Source: Pseudomonas sp. GM78
GTDB taxonomy: Bacteria; Pseudomonadota; Gammaproteobacteria; Pseudomonadales; Pseudomonadaceae
Assembly: GCF_000282475.1 (NCBI RefSeq)
Contig: NZ_AKJF01000097.1
Span: 1 to 64,000, forward strand
Length of the DNA: 64,000 nucleotides
Direction of reading: 5' to 3'
Made by a program: the position numbers and the translations under genes. The notes beneath the pieces were generated by a model. The model made no database searches. It saw nothing but the letters and a program-made list of their open reading frames with translations, and was not told where the DNA came from. Shown here piece after piece: positions 29,510 to 38,034 of this stretch. Each line of letters opens with the position of its first letter. Positions within the stretch are counted from its first letter, which is position 1.

Positions 29510-29797
29510 ATGCGTAAAGATAAGAAACAAGTGATTGGTGACGAGATCGGCGATGAGCAGATCAAGTTGTTCCTCGATTTCGAACCGGTCGACGCGACTT
29601 CCCCGTCCCTGCACAAGCTGATCAAGGCTTACCGTGGCCTGCGAATCGACGATTTCGAGCGTTTCCTGACGTTTTTCGTCGAGGCCGGTTATGACGTGAA
29701 TGGCAAGGACGAGCACGGCAATGACTTCGTTGCCCTGATCCAGGATCAACGCAACGCGCCGGAATACATCGAGCTGATCGAAAAGGCTCGCGGTTAA
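29510..29797 (+). CDS. PA4642-family conserved small protein
   Basis: 95 residues, highly charged, no signal or membrane segment. It starts MRKDKKQVIGDEIGDEQ and contains FERFLTFFVEAGYDVNGKDEHGND, reminiscent of an ankyrin-like helix-turn. It matches a family of conserved Pseudomonas hypotheticals located beside mqo. Function unknown. It is followed by a strong bidirectional terminator. Confidence 0.85.
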   Translation: MRKDKKQVIGDEIGDEQIKLFLDFEPVDATSPSLHKLIKAYRGLRIDDFERFLTFFVEAGYDVNGKDEHGNDFVALIQDQRNAPEYIELIEKARG

Positions 29798-29811
29798 GAT
29801 TTCAAAGGCAC

Positions 29812-29853
29812 AAAAAAAAACGCCCCGCCATCAATGATGGACGGGGCGTTTTT
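29812..29853. terminator. bidirectional terminator between PA4642-like gene and mqo
   Basis: Stem ACGCCCCG/CGGGGCGT with an inner CCATCA/TGATGG stem, nine A before and five T after. It serves both converging transcripts. Confidence 0.9.
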
Positions 29854-29865
29854 CATGGAGCCGGA

Positions 29866-31374
29866 TCAAGCGTAGCTTTCAGTCTCGCTGCTGGCTTCAA
29901 CCAGCTCCAGGGCGATGTTGTTCTGCGTATTGATCTTGCGATACAGCGCCGCGTCGGTTTCCAGGACCTTCTCCCGGGCCGGGAAGATCTCGGCCAGTTT
30001 GGCAGCCCACTCACCCTTGGCTTTGCCCGGGAAGCATTTTTCGATCAGTTCCAGCATGATCGAAACCGTCACCGAGGCACCTGGCGAGGCGCCGAGCAGG
30101 GCGGCGAGGGAACCGTCCTTGGCCGCGACCAGTTCGGTACCGAATTGCAGGACGCCGCCTTTTTTCGGGTCTTTCTTGATGATCTGCACCCGTTGGCCGG
30201 CCACTTCCAGGCGCCAGTCTTCGGCTTTCGCTTCAGGGTAGAAGCGACGCAGGGACTCCAGGCGCTGCTCCATCGACTGCATCACTTCGCTGACCAGGTA
30301 CTTGGTCAGGTCCATGTTGTTTTTCGCCACCGCCAGCATCGGGCCGATGTTGCCGGCGCGAACCGACATCGGCAGGTCCATGAAGGAACCGTGCTTGAGG
30401 AACTTGGTGGTGAAACCGGCGTAAGGTCCGAACAGCAGGGATTTCTTGCCGTCGACGACACGGGTATCCAGGTGTGGCACGGACATCGGTGGCGAACCCA
30501 CGGCGGCCTGGCTGTAGACCTTGGCCTGGTGGTGCTTGACCACTTCCGGGTTGTCGCAACGCAGCCATTGGCCACTGATCGGGAAACCGCCGAAGCCTTT
30601 ACTTTCTTCGATACCCGAGGCTTGCAGCAGCGGCAGTGCCGCACCGCCAGCGCCGAGGAAGACGAATTTGGCGTCGACTTCACGGGTATTACCGCTGTTG
30701 ACGTCCTTGATGCTGACAGTCCAGCCGCCGTTGCTGCGCTTGAGGCCGGTCACGCGCTTGCAGTACTTGACCTGGGCATCAGGTGCGCTGGTCAGGTGCT
30801 TGAGCAACTGGTTGGTCAGGGCGCCGAAGTTGACGTCGGTACCGTTGATCACGCGAGTGGCCGCGAGGGTTTCACCAGGATCGCGTCCCGGCATCATCAG
30901 CGGCATCCACTCGGCCATCTTGGCCTTGTCTTCGGTGTATTCCATGTCGGCGAAGGCGTGGTGCTTATGCAGCACGTTGAAGCGTTCCTTGAGGAAGGAC
31001 ACGCCGCTGTCGCCCTGCACGAAACTCAGGTGTGGCACCGGGCTGATAAACGATTTGCACGAACCGAACGTGCCTTTCTTGGTCAGGTACGACCAGAACT
31101 GCTTCGACACCTCGAACTGGGTGTTGATGTGCACGGCTTTCTTGATGTCGACGGTGCCATTGGCAGCCTGCGGCGTGTAGTTCAGCTCGCACAGGCCGGC
31201 GTGACCGGTACCGGCGTTGTTCCACGGGTTGGAACTCTCCGCGGCACCGGAATCCATCAGCTCGACGACTTCCAGCTTGATCGCGGGGTCGAGCTCTTTG
31301 AGCAGTACCGCGAGGGTGGCACTCATGATGCCGGCCCCAACCAGTACTACGTCGACTGCTTCGTTATGCGCCAT
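29866..31374 (-). CDS. mqo: malate:quinone oxidoreductase
   Basis: 502 residues. The FAD loop [16 protein letters not shown] begins the protein; [15 protein letters not shown] and [16 protein letters not shown] are family blocks. It is a peripheral inner-membrane flavoenzyme passing electrons from malate to the quinone pool, and in Pseudomonas it is the main malate oxidiser of the TCA cycle. GGAG lies ten bases before the ATG. A plausible promoter is at 31528-31556. Confidence 0.97.
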   Translation of the reverse strand: MAHNEAVDVVLVGAGIMSATLAVLLKELDPAIKLEVVELMDSGAAESSNPWNNAGTGHAGLCELNYTPQAANGTVDIKKAVHINTQFEVSKQFWSYLTKKGTFGSCKSFISPVPHLSFVQGDSGVSFLKERFNVLHKHHAFADMEYTEDKAKMAEWMPLMMPGRDPGETLAATRVINGTDVNFGALTNQLLKHLTSAPDAQVKYCKRVTGLKRSNGGWTVSIKDVNSGNTREVDAKFVFLGAGGAALPLLQASGIEESKGFGGFPISGQWLRCDNPEVVKHHQAKVYSQAAVGSPPMSVPHLDTRVVDGKKSLLFGPYAGFTTKFLKHGSFMDLPMSVRAGNIGPMLAVAKNNMDLTKYLVSEVMQSMEQRLESLRRFYPEAKAEDWRLEVAGQRVQIIKKDPKKGGVLQFGTELVAAKDGSLAALLGASPGASVTVSIMLELIEKCFPGKAKGEWAAKLAEIFPAREKVLETDAALYRKINTQNNIALELVEASSETESYA

Positions 31375-31527
31375 TTAACGCGTCTCCAAAATCTGCAGCA
31401 CCAAATTGTCGGCATGGCTGCCAGGCGTTCCGGGGCGAGTCAGTGATGCCCCTCGAACTCATGGCAGTATCGCCATGTCCGAATCTTCGCAATTTTTCGC
31501 AACTTCGACGGACGCTACCTGCCGGGT

Positions 31528-31556
31528 CTAATAAGAGTCATATGAACTCATTTCAA
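31528..31556 (-). promoter_or_regulatory. candidate mqo promoter
   Basis: On the minus strand TTGAAA (31551-31556) and TATTAG (31528-31533) are 17 bases apart, about 155 bases upstream of the mqo start, which would give a long untranslated leader. Seen by eye only. Confidence 0.4.
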
Positions 31557-32114
31557 CGTGCGACTGGCAATTCGACTTATGGTCGATACATCCGCTTGTG
31601 CAACCAAATCCGTAGCGGACAGGCTTCAGGCTCCGGTATTCGAGGTGTACTCGGTCCTGTGTCGTTGGGCTGTACTGGACGCTAATGGTGCATATTCAGA
31701 CGCAAAACTATTCATTTGCTCGCCACACTCTTGTGAAGTTGTGAAAACCCGTTTTTTTCACGCTCTTTTGAAGACGTGAACCTCAAAAAAGGGCTGTCCC
31801 AGCCTGGCACCGTGCCCGGATGGTTTGCCGCCAGGGAAAACCGGGCAGGCAATACGGGCAAACAGCTCAGTGACCGAGCGTAATGACAGCTCTGCAGATT
31901 CGCGAAAAGTGGAGGTTGTGCTTGAGGAACAGCAAGCGCGCCAGCTTCACTCGATCTGTGTGGGCGGCTCTCTGTGGGCGGTGCGGGGTGCCAAAACCGA
32001 AGCATTGACGATGCTGCGAGGCCCGATCAGGAGACGTCCTTATAATCGGGGGGAGATTGTAGCGAAGAAACGCAGGGAATTGGTCGTGTTTAATGACTTT
32101 TATTAGGCGTCTGG
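31557..32114. other. gene-free stretch upstream of mqo
   Basis: About 560 bases with several short open frames in both directions, none with Pseudomonas codon character, signal peptide, family motif or good ribosome site. A T-rich, hairpin-like segment with TTCACG/CGTGAA arms lies around 31757-31780, and GC-rich short repeats occur near 31800-31860. It could hold a non-coding RNA, but I recognise none. Confidence 0.4.
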
Positions 32115-32348
32115 TCAGGTCGCCATCAGGTGTTGTGCCCGTGAGCGTGCTGGAGGCTGGCTGACGCGGGCGCTGGCGGGCAGGGGTTGCTGCAGCCAGT
32201 TGAGGCGAATTTCCTCGATTTCGACCCAGCCATCGCCCATGGGTTGGAGGCTGCACTGCTTGAAAGCCTGGCAATGGCCGTTGCTGTCGAGCAGGGCAAA
32301 GCTGCGGTGCCGTGGGCGTGGGGCGAACAGCGAAACGAGAAAGCGCAT
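32115..32348 (-). CDS. small conserved hypothetical protein (77 residues)
   Basis: Starts MRFLVSLFAPRPRHRSFALLD and is rich in Arg, Gln and Trp; an AAAAGG element lies about seven bases upstream. It has the look of a real Pseudomonas gene of the PA4639 neighbourhood: third-position GC is high and the N-terminus is regular. No domain is recognised; the C-terminus (RSRAQHLMAT) is probably disordered. Divergent from the YajG-like lipoprotein gene. Confidence 0.6.
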   Translation of the reverse strand: MRFLVSLFAPRPRHRSFALLDSNGHCQAFKQCSLQPMGDGWVEIEEIRLNWLQQPLPASARVSQPPARSRAQHLMAT

Positions 32349-32547
32349 GGCGAAGTACCTTTTGGGTGACTGCGCTGAAGAATGGCAGCGAGCCGTTACG
32401 TGCAAGTGTATGGGGGGTGACAGATGTGTGACAGGAAGGGGTTTCTGAAACTTTTGTCAGAATTTTCTGCAATTGTTGCGCTGGTTCGCTGCAGTGGCGC
32501 ACCGCTATACTGCGGGCCTGTTAGTGCCTGATTCTGGAGAGAAGAGT

Positions 32548-33132
32548 ATGTTGCAACGCCTGTTGTTCGGTTTGATCACTGTGACCAGCTTGACGTTGGT
32601 CGGCTGCGCCCACAGCCCGCAACAACTGAACCCGGAACCCAAGCTGACGGCTCAACTGGCGCCGGTCGGCCACGGCCAGCCGGTGGTGGTGCGCGTGGTC
32701 GACGGGCGTCCGTCGCCAACCCTGGGCACCCGTGGCGGCCTGTACCCGGAAACCAGCGCGATTACCGTGCAGGGCGCGCAGATCCTGCCGAAACTGCAGG
32801 CGCAGGCCGAAGCGGCCGTGCGGTTGCTGGGCTTCACCCCGACGGCGAATGCGCTGAACGCGCCACAGATCACCGTGACCTTGGCCGAGTTGAAGTACCA
32901 GTCGCCCAAAGAAGGCATGTACGTGACCGAGGCCACCATTGGCGCGACGTTCCGTTCCGATGTGCAAAATGCCAATCGTCGTTACAGCGGCCGTTATGGC
33001 GCGTCCCTGGACCAGCGTTTCGGCATGGCGCCGAATCAGGAAACCAACACCAAGCTGGTCAGCGACGTGTTGAGCGATGCGTTGACCCGCTTGTTCAAGG
33101 ACCCAACCGTGGGTCAGGTTCTCGGCGAGTAA
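32548..33132 (+). CDS. YajG-family lipoprotein
   Basis: 194 residues. Lipobox LTLVGC (Cys20) follows a 19-residue signal. The mature part holds VVVRVVDGRPSPTLGTRGG and LLGFTPTANALNAPQITVTLAELKYQ, the pattern of the YajG/DUF lipoprotein family, small outer-membrane lipoproteins of unknown role. A GGAGAGAAG ribosome site lies just before the ATG at 32548. A REP pair follows the gene. Confidence 0.88.
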   Translation: MLQRLLFGLITVTSLTLVGCAHSPQQLNPEPKLTAQLAPVGHGQPVVVRVVDGRPSPTLGTRGGLYPETSAITVQGAQILPKLQAQAEAAVRLLGFTPTANALNAPQITVTLAELKYQSPKEGMYVTEATIGATFRSDVQNANRRYSGRYGASLDQRFGMAPNQETNTKLVSDVLSDALTRLFKDPTVGQVLGE

Positions 33133-33142
33133 TGCGAGCCCC

Positions 33143-33257
33143 GTAGGAGCTGCCGAAGGTTCGGGCCGCGTTCGGACGATCTTTTGATCTTGATCTTCGG
33201 CAGTTCCAAATCCCCCAAAAGCAAAGTCAAAAGATCGCAGCCTGCGGCAGCTCCTAC
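33143..33257. repeat. REP cluster after the YajG-like gene
   Basis: The outer arms, GTAGGAGCTGCC at 33143 and GGCAGCTCCTAC ending at 33257, are inverted copies, with a partial third copy (GATCTTCGGCAGTTCC) inside. The family is the one at 28811-28912. Confidence 0.8.
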
Positions 33258-33392
33258 TGTAGGATCGCAGGCGGTCTTGAGCAAAACGGCGTTAATTGTC
33301 GGAAAGACAGGGCAGGGTGCAAGGCATTCGGTAGAATCCCAGCCGCGGTCGTCGGTCGGCGTCTGCCCTACCTGTTTTGTTTGAGGCTTGTG

Positions 33393-33671
33393 ATGTCGCT
33401 GCATTTGATGACGCTGTTTACCGCCCATCCCGCCAAATTGATCAATCTGCTGGCCTTGCTGCTGGCCTTCCCGGGCAGCTGGCTGCTGCACGCCACGCGT
33501 CGCCGCGAACAGCGCGCGATGGCCAGTCTCCAGGCGCAACGCCAGAGCCGTCCAAGCCAGGAACCGACGCTGGATTGGGCAACCCTGCGCATGAACCGGT
33601 TTTTCTATCGCTTCGGTTTTGCCTGCATGGGGCTGGCGTTGCTGGTGTCGTGGATCAGCACCCAGGTCTAA
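33393..33671 (+). CDS. small membrane protein, conserved hypothetical
   Basis: 92 residues with two hydrophobic helices: about 12-32 (KLINLLALLLAFPGSWLL) and 72-90 (FACMGLALLVSWIS), separated by a basic, glutamine-rich loop. A GAGG element lies six bases before the ATG. A conserved inner-membrane protein of unknown function; nothing nearby indicates its job. Confidence 0.7.
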   Translation: MSLHLMTLFTAHPAKLINLLALLLAFPGSWLLHATRRREQRAMASLQAQRQSRPSQEPTLDWATLRMNRFFYRFGFACMGLALLVSWISTQV

Positions 33672-33685
33672 ACCATTTTAATGCT

Positions 33686-33714
33686 TAAAAAAAACGGCGC
33701 CCGAAGGCGCCGTT
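33686..33714 (-). terminator. terminator of the acyltransferase gene
   Basis: CGGCGCC-TTCG-GGCGCCG followed on the minus strand by eight T. It lies just after the stop of the minus-strand acyltransferase. Confidence 0.88.
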
Positions 33715-33727
33715 GTCGTATCCGCGG

Positions 33728-34894
33728 TTAGAGCGGCAATCCAGCCTTCACCCGATACTGGTTGCGTACCGGGGTCGCATACTGCAGCACCAGGAACGGG
33801 CGATGCTCCTCGGGGCAGGCATCCAGGCGTAGCTGCCATTGTTCCTGAGCCTTGGCCAGTTCGTCGGCCGGGAACAACTTGCTGGCGCTTGGCACCTGCA
33901 GTTGCGGGTCGGCATCCTGCCATTGGGCGTAGGCCAGGTAGTGCACCGGGAACAAGCGGTAACCGCCGAGGATCTGCTTGTCCATCTCGATCGCCAATTG
34001 CTTGGTGTCTTCGAACAGGTCGGTGATGGGCGCCGCAAAATTCACGTGCACCCGACCCTTGTAGCCGGTGATGCCCTTGGCGATGCTCACGTCATCTTCG
34101 CCCGGCGCCTTGGTGTAGCTGCCGGTGGTGGCGCGGATGTAGAGTTCGCGGGCCTTGGCCTGGTCGCACGGATCGTACTCGTAGCTGATCGACACGGGGG
34201 TCAGGTTCAGCGAGCGGATGACTTCACCGAACGGTTCGTCCTTGCGGCTCATGTGGAACATCTTGAGGATCGCCGACTCGGTACGGTCGTCGCCGTCCTT
34301 GGCCCGGCCTTCGGCCTGGGCGATCCAGATCGAGGCGCAATCGTTGCGGATCGAATGGTTGATGTACGCCGACAGCAATTGGTACGCCGCCATTTTCTCG
34401 CGACGTCCGGTGATCGAGCGGTGCACGATGAAGCTCTTGTTCAGGCGCATCAGGTCGCTGACAAAGGGCTTTTGCAGCAGATTGTCACCGATGGCGATGC
34501 GCGGGGTCGGCAGGCCGGCGTGGTACACGGCGTAATTGACGAAGGCCGGATCCATCACGATGTCACGATGGTTGGCGATGAACAGATAGGCGCTGCCGGA
34601 CTTGAACTGCTCCACGCCGGTGTACGTCACACCGTCCGTGGCGCGCTCGATGGTGTGGTCGACGTAGTACTCGACTTTGTCCTGCAAGGTGGCCACCGAC
34701 GTGATGCCGGCGAACTCACGGCGCAGCCGATGAGCTATAAGGGGTTTGAGCGCCCAGCCCAAGGCGCCGGCAAAACGCGGAAAGCGGAAGTGGGTGAGGA
34801 TATCTAGAAACGCCTTGTCGCCGAGCAGTCGTGCCAGCACCGCTGGGACTTCGCTATCGTCGTAAGGTCGGATGGCATCGAATTCGCCCATCAT
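33728..34894 (-). CDS. 1-acyl-glycerol-3-phosphate-type acyltransferase (PlsC family)
   Basis: 388 residues. The acyltransferase motif I appears as NHRDIVMD (H-x4-D), motif II region is near RLNKSFIVHRS, and a segment WIAQAEGRAKDG supplies the E-G-x-R-like motif III. These place it among PlsC-like enzymes, though it is much longer than PlsC and may act on another acceptor. It has no obvious membrane helix. A second in-frame ATG three bases on may be the real start. Monocistronic. Confidence 0.82.
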   Translation of the reverse strand: MMGEFDAIRPYDDSEVPAVLARLLGDKAFLDILTHFRFPRFAGALGWALKPLIAHRLRREFAGITSVATLQDKVEYYVDHTIERATDGVTYTGVEQFKSGSAYLFIANHRDIVMDPAFVNYAVYHAGLPTPRIAIGDNLLQKPFVSDLMRLNKSFIVHRSITGRREKMAAYQLLSAYINHSIRNDCASIWIAQAEGRAKDGDDRTESAILKMFHMSRKDEPFGEVIRSLNLTPVSISYEYDPCDQAKARELYIRATTGSYTKAPGEDDVSIAKGITGYKGRVHVNFAAPITDLFEDTKQLAIEMDKQILGGYRLFPVHYLAYAQWQDADPQLQVPSASKLFPADELAKAQEQWQLRLDACPEEHRPFLVLQYATPVRNQYRVKAGLPL

Positions 34895-35033
34895 GCTCTC
34901 TTGTTAGAAACGGCTAGGGTAAGTAAAGGTTCTGATCGAAAACCAGCGGGGCACGGTCTGAAAAAGTAGTCAGACAAAAATAGCCCTGCAAATAGACCGG
35001 CGATTATACGCACAAGTCACCTGGGAGACCGCG

Positions 35034-35216
35034 ATGCTGGAAAGCGCAGTTTATGAATGTCCGTATTGTGGTGAGGAAGTCGAGACGACCCTGGATTTAT
35101 CCGGCGGCGATCAGACCTATATCGAGGACTGTCAGGTGTGTTGCCGGCCGATAACATTTGTATTGCAAGTTCACGAAGACGAATGGCACCTCGAAGTATT
35201 CAGTGAAAACGAGTGA
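35034..35216 (+). CDS. CPXCG-motif cysteine-rich protein
   Basis: 60 residues. Two cysteine pairs, CPYCG near the N-terminus and CQVCC in the middle, form a probable zinc ribbon; the rest is acidic. Family members are widespread small proteins of unknown function. It is preceded by GGGAG and followed nine bases later by the DUF2007 gene, and the pairing of these two genes is conserved in Pseudomonas. Confidence 0.85.
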   Translation: MLESAVYECPYCGEEVETTLDLSGGDQTYIEDCQVCCRPITFVLQVHEDEWHLEVFSENE

Positions 35217-35224
35217 GGGCGCAT

Positions 35225-35485
35225 ATGCAGCGCATCTACGAACCGGAAAACCTGATGGAAGGCGAGTTGCTGCAAGGCATGCTGGCCAGCGAGGGCGTCG
35301 AGGCGCATCTGGTGGGGCGCGATCTGGTGGGCGCCACGGGTGAATTGCCGATCTTCGGCCTGCTGGGCCTGGCGGTGGATAATGACCAGGCGCAATACGC
35401 CCGCGAGCTGATCACGGCGTACAATGCTGCGCTGCCGCTGTCCTGTGATGAACCGGACAGCTTTCCCGGCACGCTGGTCTGTTAG
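35225..35485 (+). CDS. DUF2007-domain protein
   Basis: 86 residues starting MQRIYEPENLMEGELLQGML, the DUF2007 (putative signal-transducing, PII-like fold) pattern, with LGLAVDNDQAQYARELI at the end. GAGGG lies just upstream of the ATG at 35225. Probably cotranscribed with the CPXCG gene. Function unknown. Confidence 0.85.
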   Translation: MQRIYEPENLMEGELLQGMLASEGVEAHLVGRDLVGATGELPIFGLLGLAVDNDQAQYARELITAYNAALPLSCDEPDSFPGTLVC

Positions 35486-35520
35486 GCTGGCGTTCGTTTG
35501 ATCTAGAGTCGTGCTGCCCC

Positions 35521-36144
35521 ATGTGTGGACGTTATGCCCTGTTTCGCTGGAATCGCGATTTTGCGAGCCTGCCAGGTTTTCCAGCCGATCAGCAGGCCCA
35601 GTGGAACATTTCCCCCAATGATTCGGTGCTGATGCTGCGCGCAGGCCAGGACGGCCAGCGTGAACTGGCCCGTGCCCGCTGGGGCCTGACACCGCCGTGG
35701 CTGACCGACTTGTCCCGCACCCCGGCCCATGCCCGGGCCGAAACCGTGGCCGAACAGCCGATGTTCCGCCAGGCCCTGCGCGAGCGTCGTTGCCTGCTGC
35801 CGGCCAACGGTTTCTACGAATGGCGCGGTACCACTCGCAAGCGGCCGTACTGGCTGACGCCGGGTGAAGGCTCGTCGCTGTTTTTCGCTGCCATCTGGGA
35901 GGCTTACCCGGTACAGGAGCAGGTGTGGCTGAGCACGGCGGTGATCACGCAACCCGCGGCGAGCCAGCGTCGACCGTTGATTCTGGATGAGGTGGGGCAG
36001 CAAATCTGGCTTGATCCCGAGACGCCACTGCATGCTCTGCAAGCCTTGCTCGCCAGCGAACCCGCTGCGTTGCGTGAGCGGGTGCTGGCCAACATGGTCA
36101 ATGATCCGAAGCTCAATGGGCCGGAGTGTCTTACGCCGGGTTGA
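35521..36144 (+). CDS. HMCES/YedK-family (SOS response-associated peptidase fold) protein with altered active site
   Basis: 207 residues. The initiator Met is followed by Cys2 (MCGRYALF), which in this family bonds covalently to abasic sites in single-stranded DNA. The catalytic Glu is kept in NGFYEWRG. Two usually invariant residues are changed: the Asn of NARxE is His (AHARAE), and the His of HDRRP is Ser (SQRRP). DNA-protein crosslink formation may therefore remain, while its reversal or geometry may differ. The C-terminal end is also short. The gene is single, 35 bases after the DUF2007 gene. Confidence 0.85.
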   Translation: MCGRYALFRWNRDFASLPGFPADQQAQWNISPNDSVLMLRAGQDGQRELARARWGLTPPWLTDLSRTPAHARAETVAEQPMFRQALRERRCLLPANGFYEWRGTTRKRPYWLTPGEGSSLFFAAIWEAYPVQEQVWLSTAVITQPAASQRRPLILDEVGQQIWLDPETPLHALQALLASEPAALRERVLANMVNDPKLNGPECLTPG

Positions 36145-36293
36145 AAAGATCGCTGCTGAGCGTTCAGTTGGTGTCGTGAATTTTTCCTGCATCGATGAGA
36201 GCTTTGCTTGAAAAAAGCGTCTTATCTTCTGTGTATCTGGCGTCGATACATTCCCACGCCTAGGATAGGCGGCAGTTTTCATGGAGTCTTTCG

Positions 36294-37112
36294 ATGAACA
36301 AGATTTTGGTTGTAGGTGCACTCGGCGCAGCGCTGCTGCTCGCCGGCTGCCAGTCGGTCAACACTACCAGCGGTGGCGCCGTAGGTGTTGAGCGCAAGCA
36401 ATACATGTTCAGCATGCTGTCCACTGATGAGGTCAATCAGATGTACGCCCAGTCTTACCAGAATACGGTGGGAGAGGCGAACAGCAAGGGTGTGCTGGAC
36501 AAGACCAGCAACGATGCCAAGCGCATCCAGCTGATTTCCGATCGGCTGATTGCCCAGGCTCCGGTTTTCCGTCCGGATTCGGCCCAGTGGAAGTGGGAAG
36601 TCAACCTGATCAAGAGCGATGAGCTCAATGCCAACTGCGGGCCCGGTGGCAAGATCATTTTCTATACCGGCCTGATGGACAAGCTGCAGCTGACCGATGA
36701 CGAAATCGCCGCCATCCTTGGCCACGAAATCGCCCACGCCCTGCGCGAGCACGGTCGTGAGGCAATGTCCAAGGCCTATGGCATCGAAATGGCCAAGCAG
36801 GGTGCGGGTGCCTTGTTCGGCCTGGGCCAGGGCAGCCTGGCGCTGGCGGATGCCGTGGCCAACTACGGCATGACCTTGCCCAACAGTCGGTCCAATGAAA
36901 ACGAAGCGGACCTGATCGGCCTCGAGCTGGCCGCCCGTGCCGGCTACGACCCGAACGCCGCGATCACCTTGTGGAACAAGATGGCCAAGGCCTCGGAAGG
37001 TTCGCCGCCGGAGTTCATGAGTACCCACCCGGCTTCGTCGAGCCGTATTGCTTCGTTGCAGGCGGCGATTCCGAAGGTCATGCCGCTTTACGAGCAGTCC
37101 AGGAATCACTGA
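36294..37112 (+). CDS. M48-family metalloprotease lipoprotein
   Basis: 272 residues. Signal with lipobox LLLAGC (Cys19), then a zinc protease domain with HEIAHALREH (HExxH, about 145-150) and the third ligand in NENEADLIG. It resembles LoiP/YcaL outer-membrane proteases of the quality-control type. A typical family feature is the later STHPASSSRIA motif. It is flanked by its own leader upstream and a REP element downstream. Confidence 0.93.
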   Translation: MNKILVVGALGAALLLAGCQSVNTTSGGAVGVERKQYMFSMLSTDEVNQMYAQSYQNTVGEANSKGVLDKTSNDAKRIQLISDRLIAQAPVFRPDSAQWKWEVNLIKSDELNANCGPGGKIIFYTGLMDKLQLTDDEIAAILGHEIAHALREHGREAMSKAYGIEMAKQGAGALFGLGQGSLALADAVANYGMTLPNSRSNENEADLIGLELAARAGYDPNAAITLWNKMAKASEGSPPEFMSTHPASSSRIASLQAAIPKVMPLYEQSRNH

Positions 37113-37118
37113 TAGAAG

Positions 37119-37166
37119 CTTTCGCGAGCCAGCCCGCTCTTGTAGGAGCGAGGCTTGCCCGCGAAG
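37119..37166. repeat. single REP palindrome after the M48 gene
   Basis: CTTCGCG...CGCGAAG outer arms enclose GTAGGAGCGAGGCTTGCC. It is the single-copy form of the palindrome family, lying between converging genes. Confidence 0.75.
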
Positions 37167-37196
37167 AACGCTGACGCGGTCTACCGACCTACACCG

Positions 37197-37781
37197 TCAA
37201 ACCCACCCACTGCTCTGCATCGCCTTGTACACCGCGACAATCGCCAGGATGAAGAACGCCGACGCCGCCAGTCGACGGATCAACGTCAATGGCAGTTTGT
37301 CCGCCGCAAAGTTGCCCGCCAGGACCACCGGTACGTTGGCAATCAACATGCCCAGGGTGGTGCCGATGATCACCAGCCACAGTTCAGGATATTGCGCGGC
37401 GAGCATCACCGTCGCGATCTGGGTCTTGTCGCCGATTTCCGCGAGGAAAAACGCAATCAGCGTGGTCAGGAACGGTCCGAACTTGCGGGCGGTACTGGCT
37501 TCGTCATCGTCCATTTTGTCCGGCACCAGGGTCCACAGCGCCGTCGCGGCAAAGCTGGCGGCAAGAATCCAGTGCAGCAGCGTATCCGAGAAGAAGCTGC
37601 CAACCCAGGCGCCTACCGCACCGGCTGCCGCATGGTTGGCCAGGGTCGCGGCGATGATGCCGGCGATGATCGGCCAGGGCTTGCGAAAACGGGCGGCGAG
37701 AATGAGCGCGAGCAATTGCGTCTTGTCGCCGATTTCGGCCAAGGCAACGATTGCGGTGGGTACCAGTAGTGAATCCAGCAT
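37197..37781 (-). CDS. UPF0016/TMEM165-family transporter (probable Mn2+ exporter)
   Basis: 194 residues from the ATG at 37781. Six hydrophobic helices include two copies of the family signature, AEIGDKTQL and AEIGDKTQI, which form the cation site. The family (GDT1/TMEM165, bacterial MneA/MntX types) moves Mn2+ or Ca2+. A yybP-ykoY Mn2+ riboswitch lies directly upstream, so Mn2+ export is strongly indicated. The ribosome site AGGAAAA precedes the start, next to a switch-arm sequence. Confidence 0.93.
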   Translation of the reverse strand: MLDSLLVPTAIVALAEIGDKTQLLALILAARFRKPWPIIAGIIAATLANHAAAGAVGAWVGSFFSDTLLHWILAASFAATALWTLVPDKMDDDEASTARKFGPFLTTLIAFFLAEIGDKTQIATVMLAAQYPELWLVIIGTTLGMLIANVPVVLAGNFAADKLPLTLIRRLAASAFFILAIVAVYKAMQSSGWV

Positions 37782-37796
37782 CAGGGGTTTTCCTAA

Positions 37797-37862
37797 GGGG
37801 CGGGTCGACACGGCTATGACACGTACAGCCTTCCCGCCCCGGGTAAGGTGTTCGTGTCATAG
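37797..37862 (-). promoter_or_regulatory. expression platform of the Mn riboswitch
   Basis: Two pairings exclude each other: a ten-pair perfect inverted repeat (37814-37823 with 37853-37862, CTATGACACG) and an eight-pair GC helix (37797-37804 with 37833-37840, GGGGCGGG). The second ends four bases before the AGGA ribosome site of the transporter gene. Confidence 0.6.
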
Positions 37863-37904
37863 GTCTTGTCAAACCCTGCGATCCGTCTGATGCGGACGCT
37901 TGGG

Positions 37905-38010
37905 TCGCATGCGCCATGGCCTGTTGACCAAGTATGTTGACGCATGCCGGACGAGCATGGCGCTCGTGGGAGACTACTCCCCTAGGACGGAGCGGATTCT
38001 GCCTAGGCAA
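37905..38010 (-). ncRNA. yybP-ykoY manganese riboswitch aptamer
   Basis: On the minus strand the conserved L1 element GGGGAGTAG (37974-37982) and the L3 element CAACATACTT (near 37930) are present with stems between them, the arrangement of the yybP-ykoY class, which binds Mn2+ in the loop junction. It lies about 120 bases before the UPF0016 transporter start and directly after the stop of rsmC. Ends of the element are approximate. Confidence 0.85.
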
Positions 38011-38034
38011 AATCCATTGCGCAAGTACAAAGTT

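Noticed and set aside
31867-32502. 211-codon minus-strand frame upstream of mqo
   Set aside because: No ribosome site, mixed composition, overlaps the better-supported 77-codon gene and the YajG promoter.
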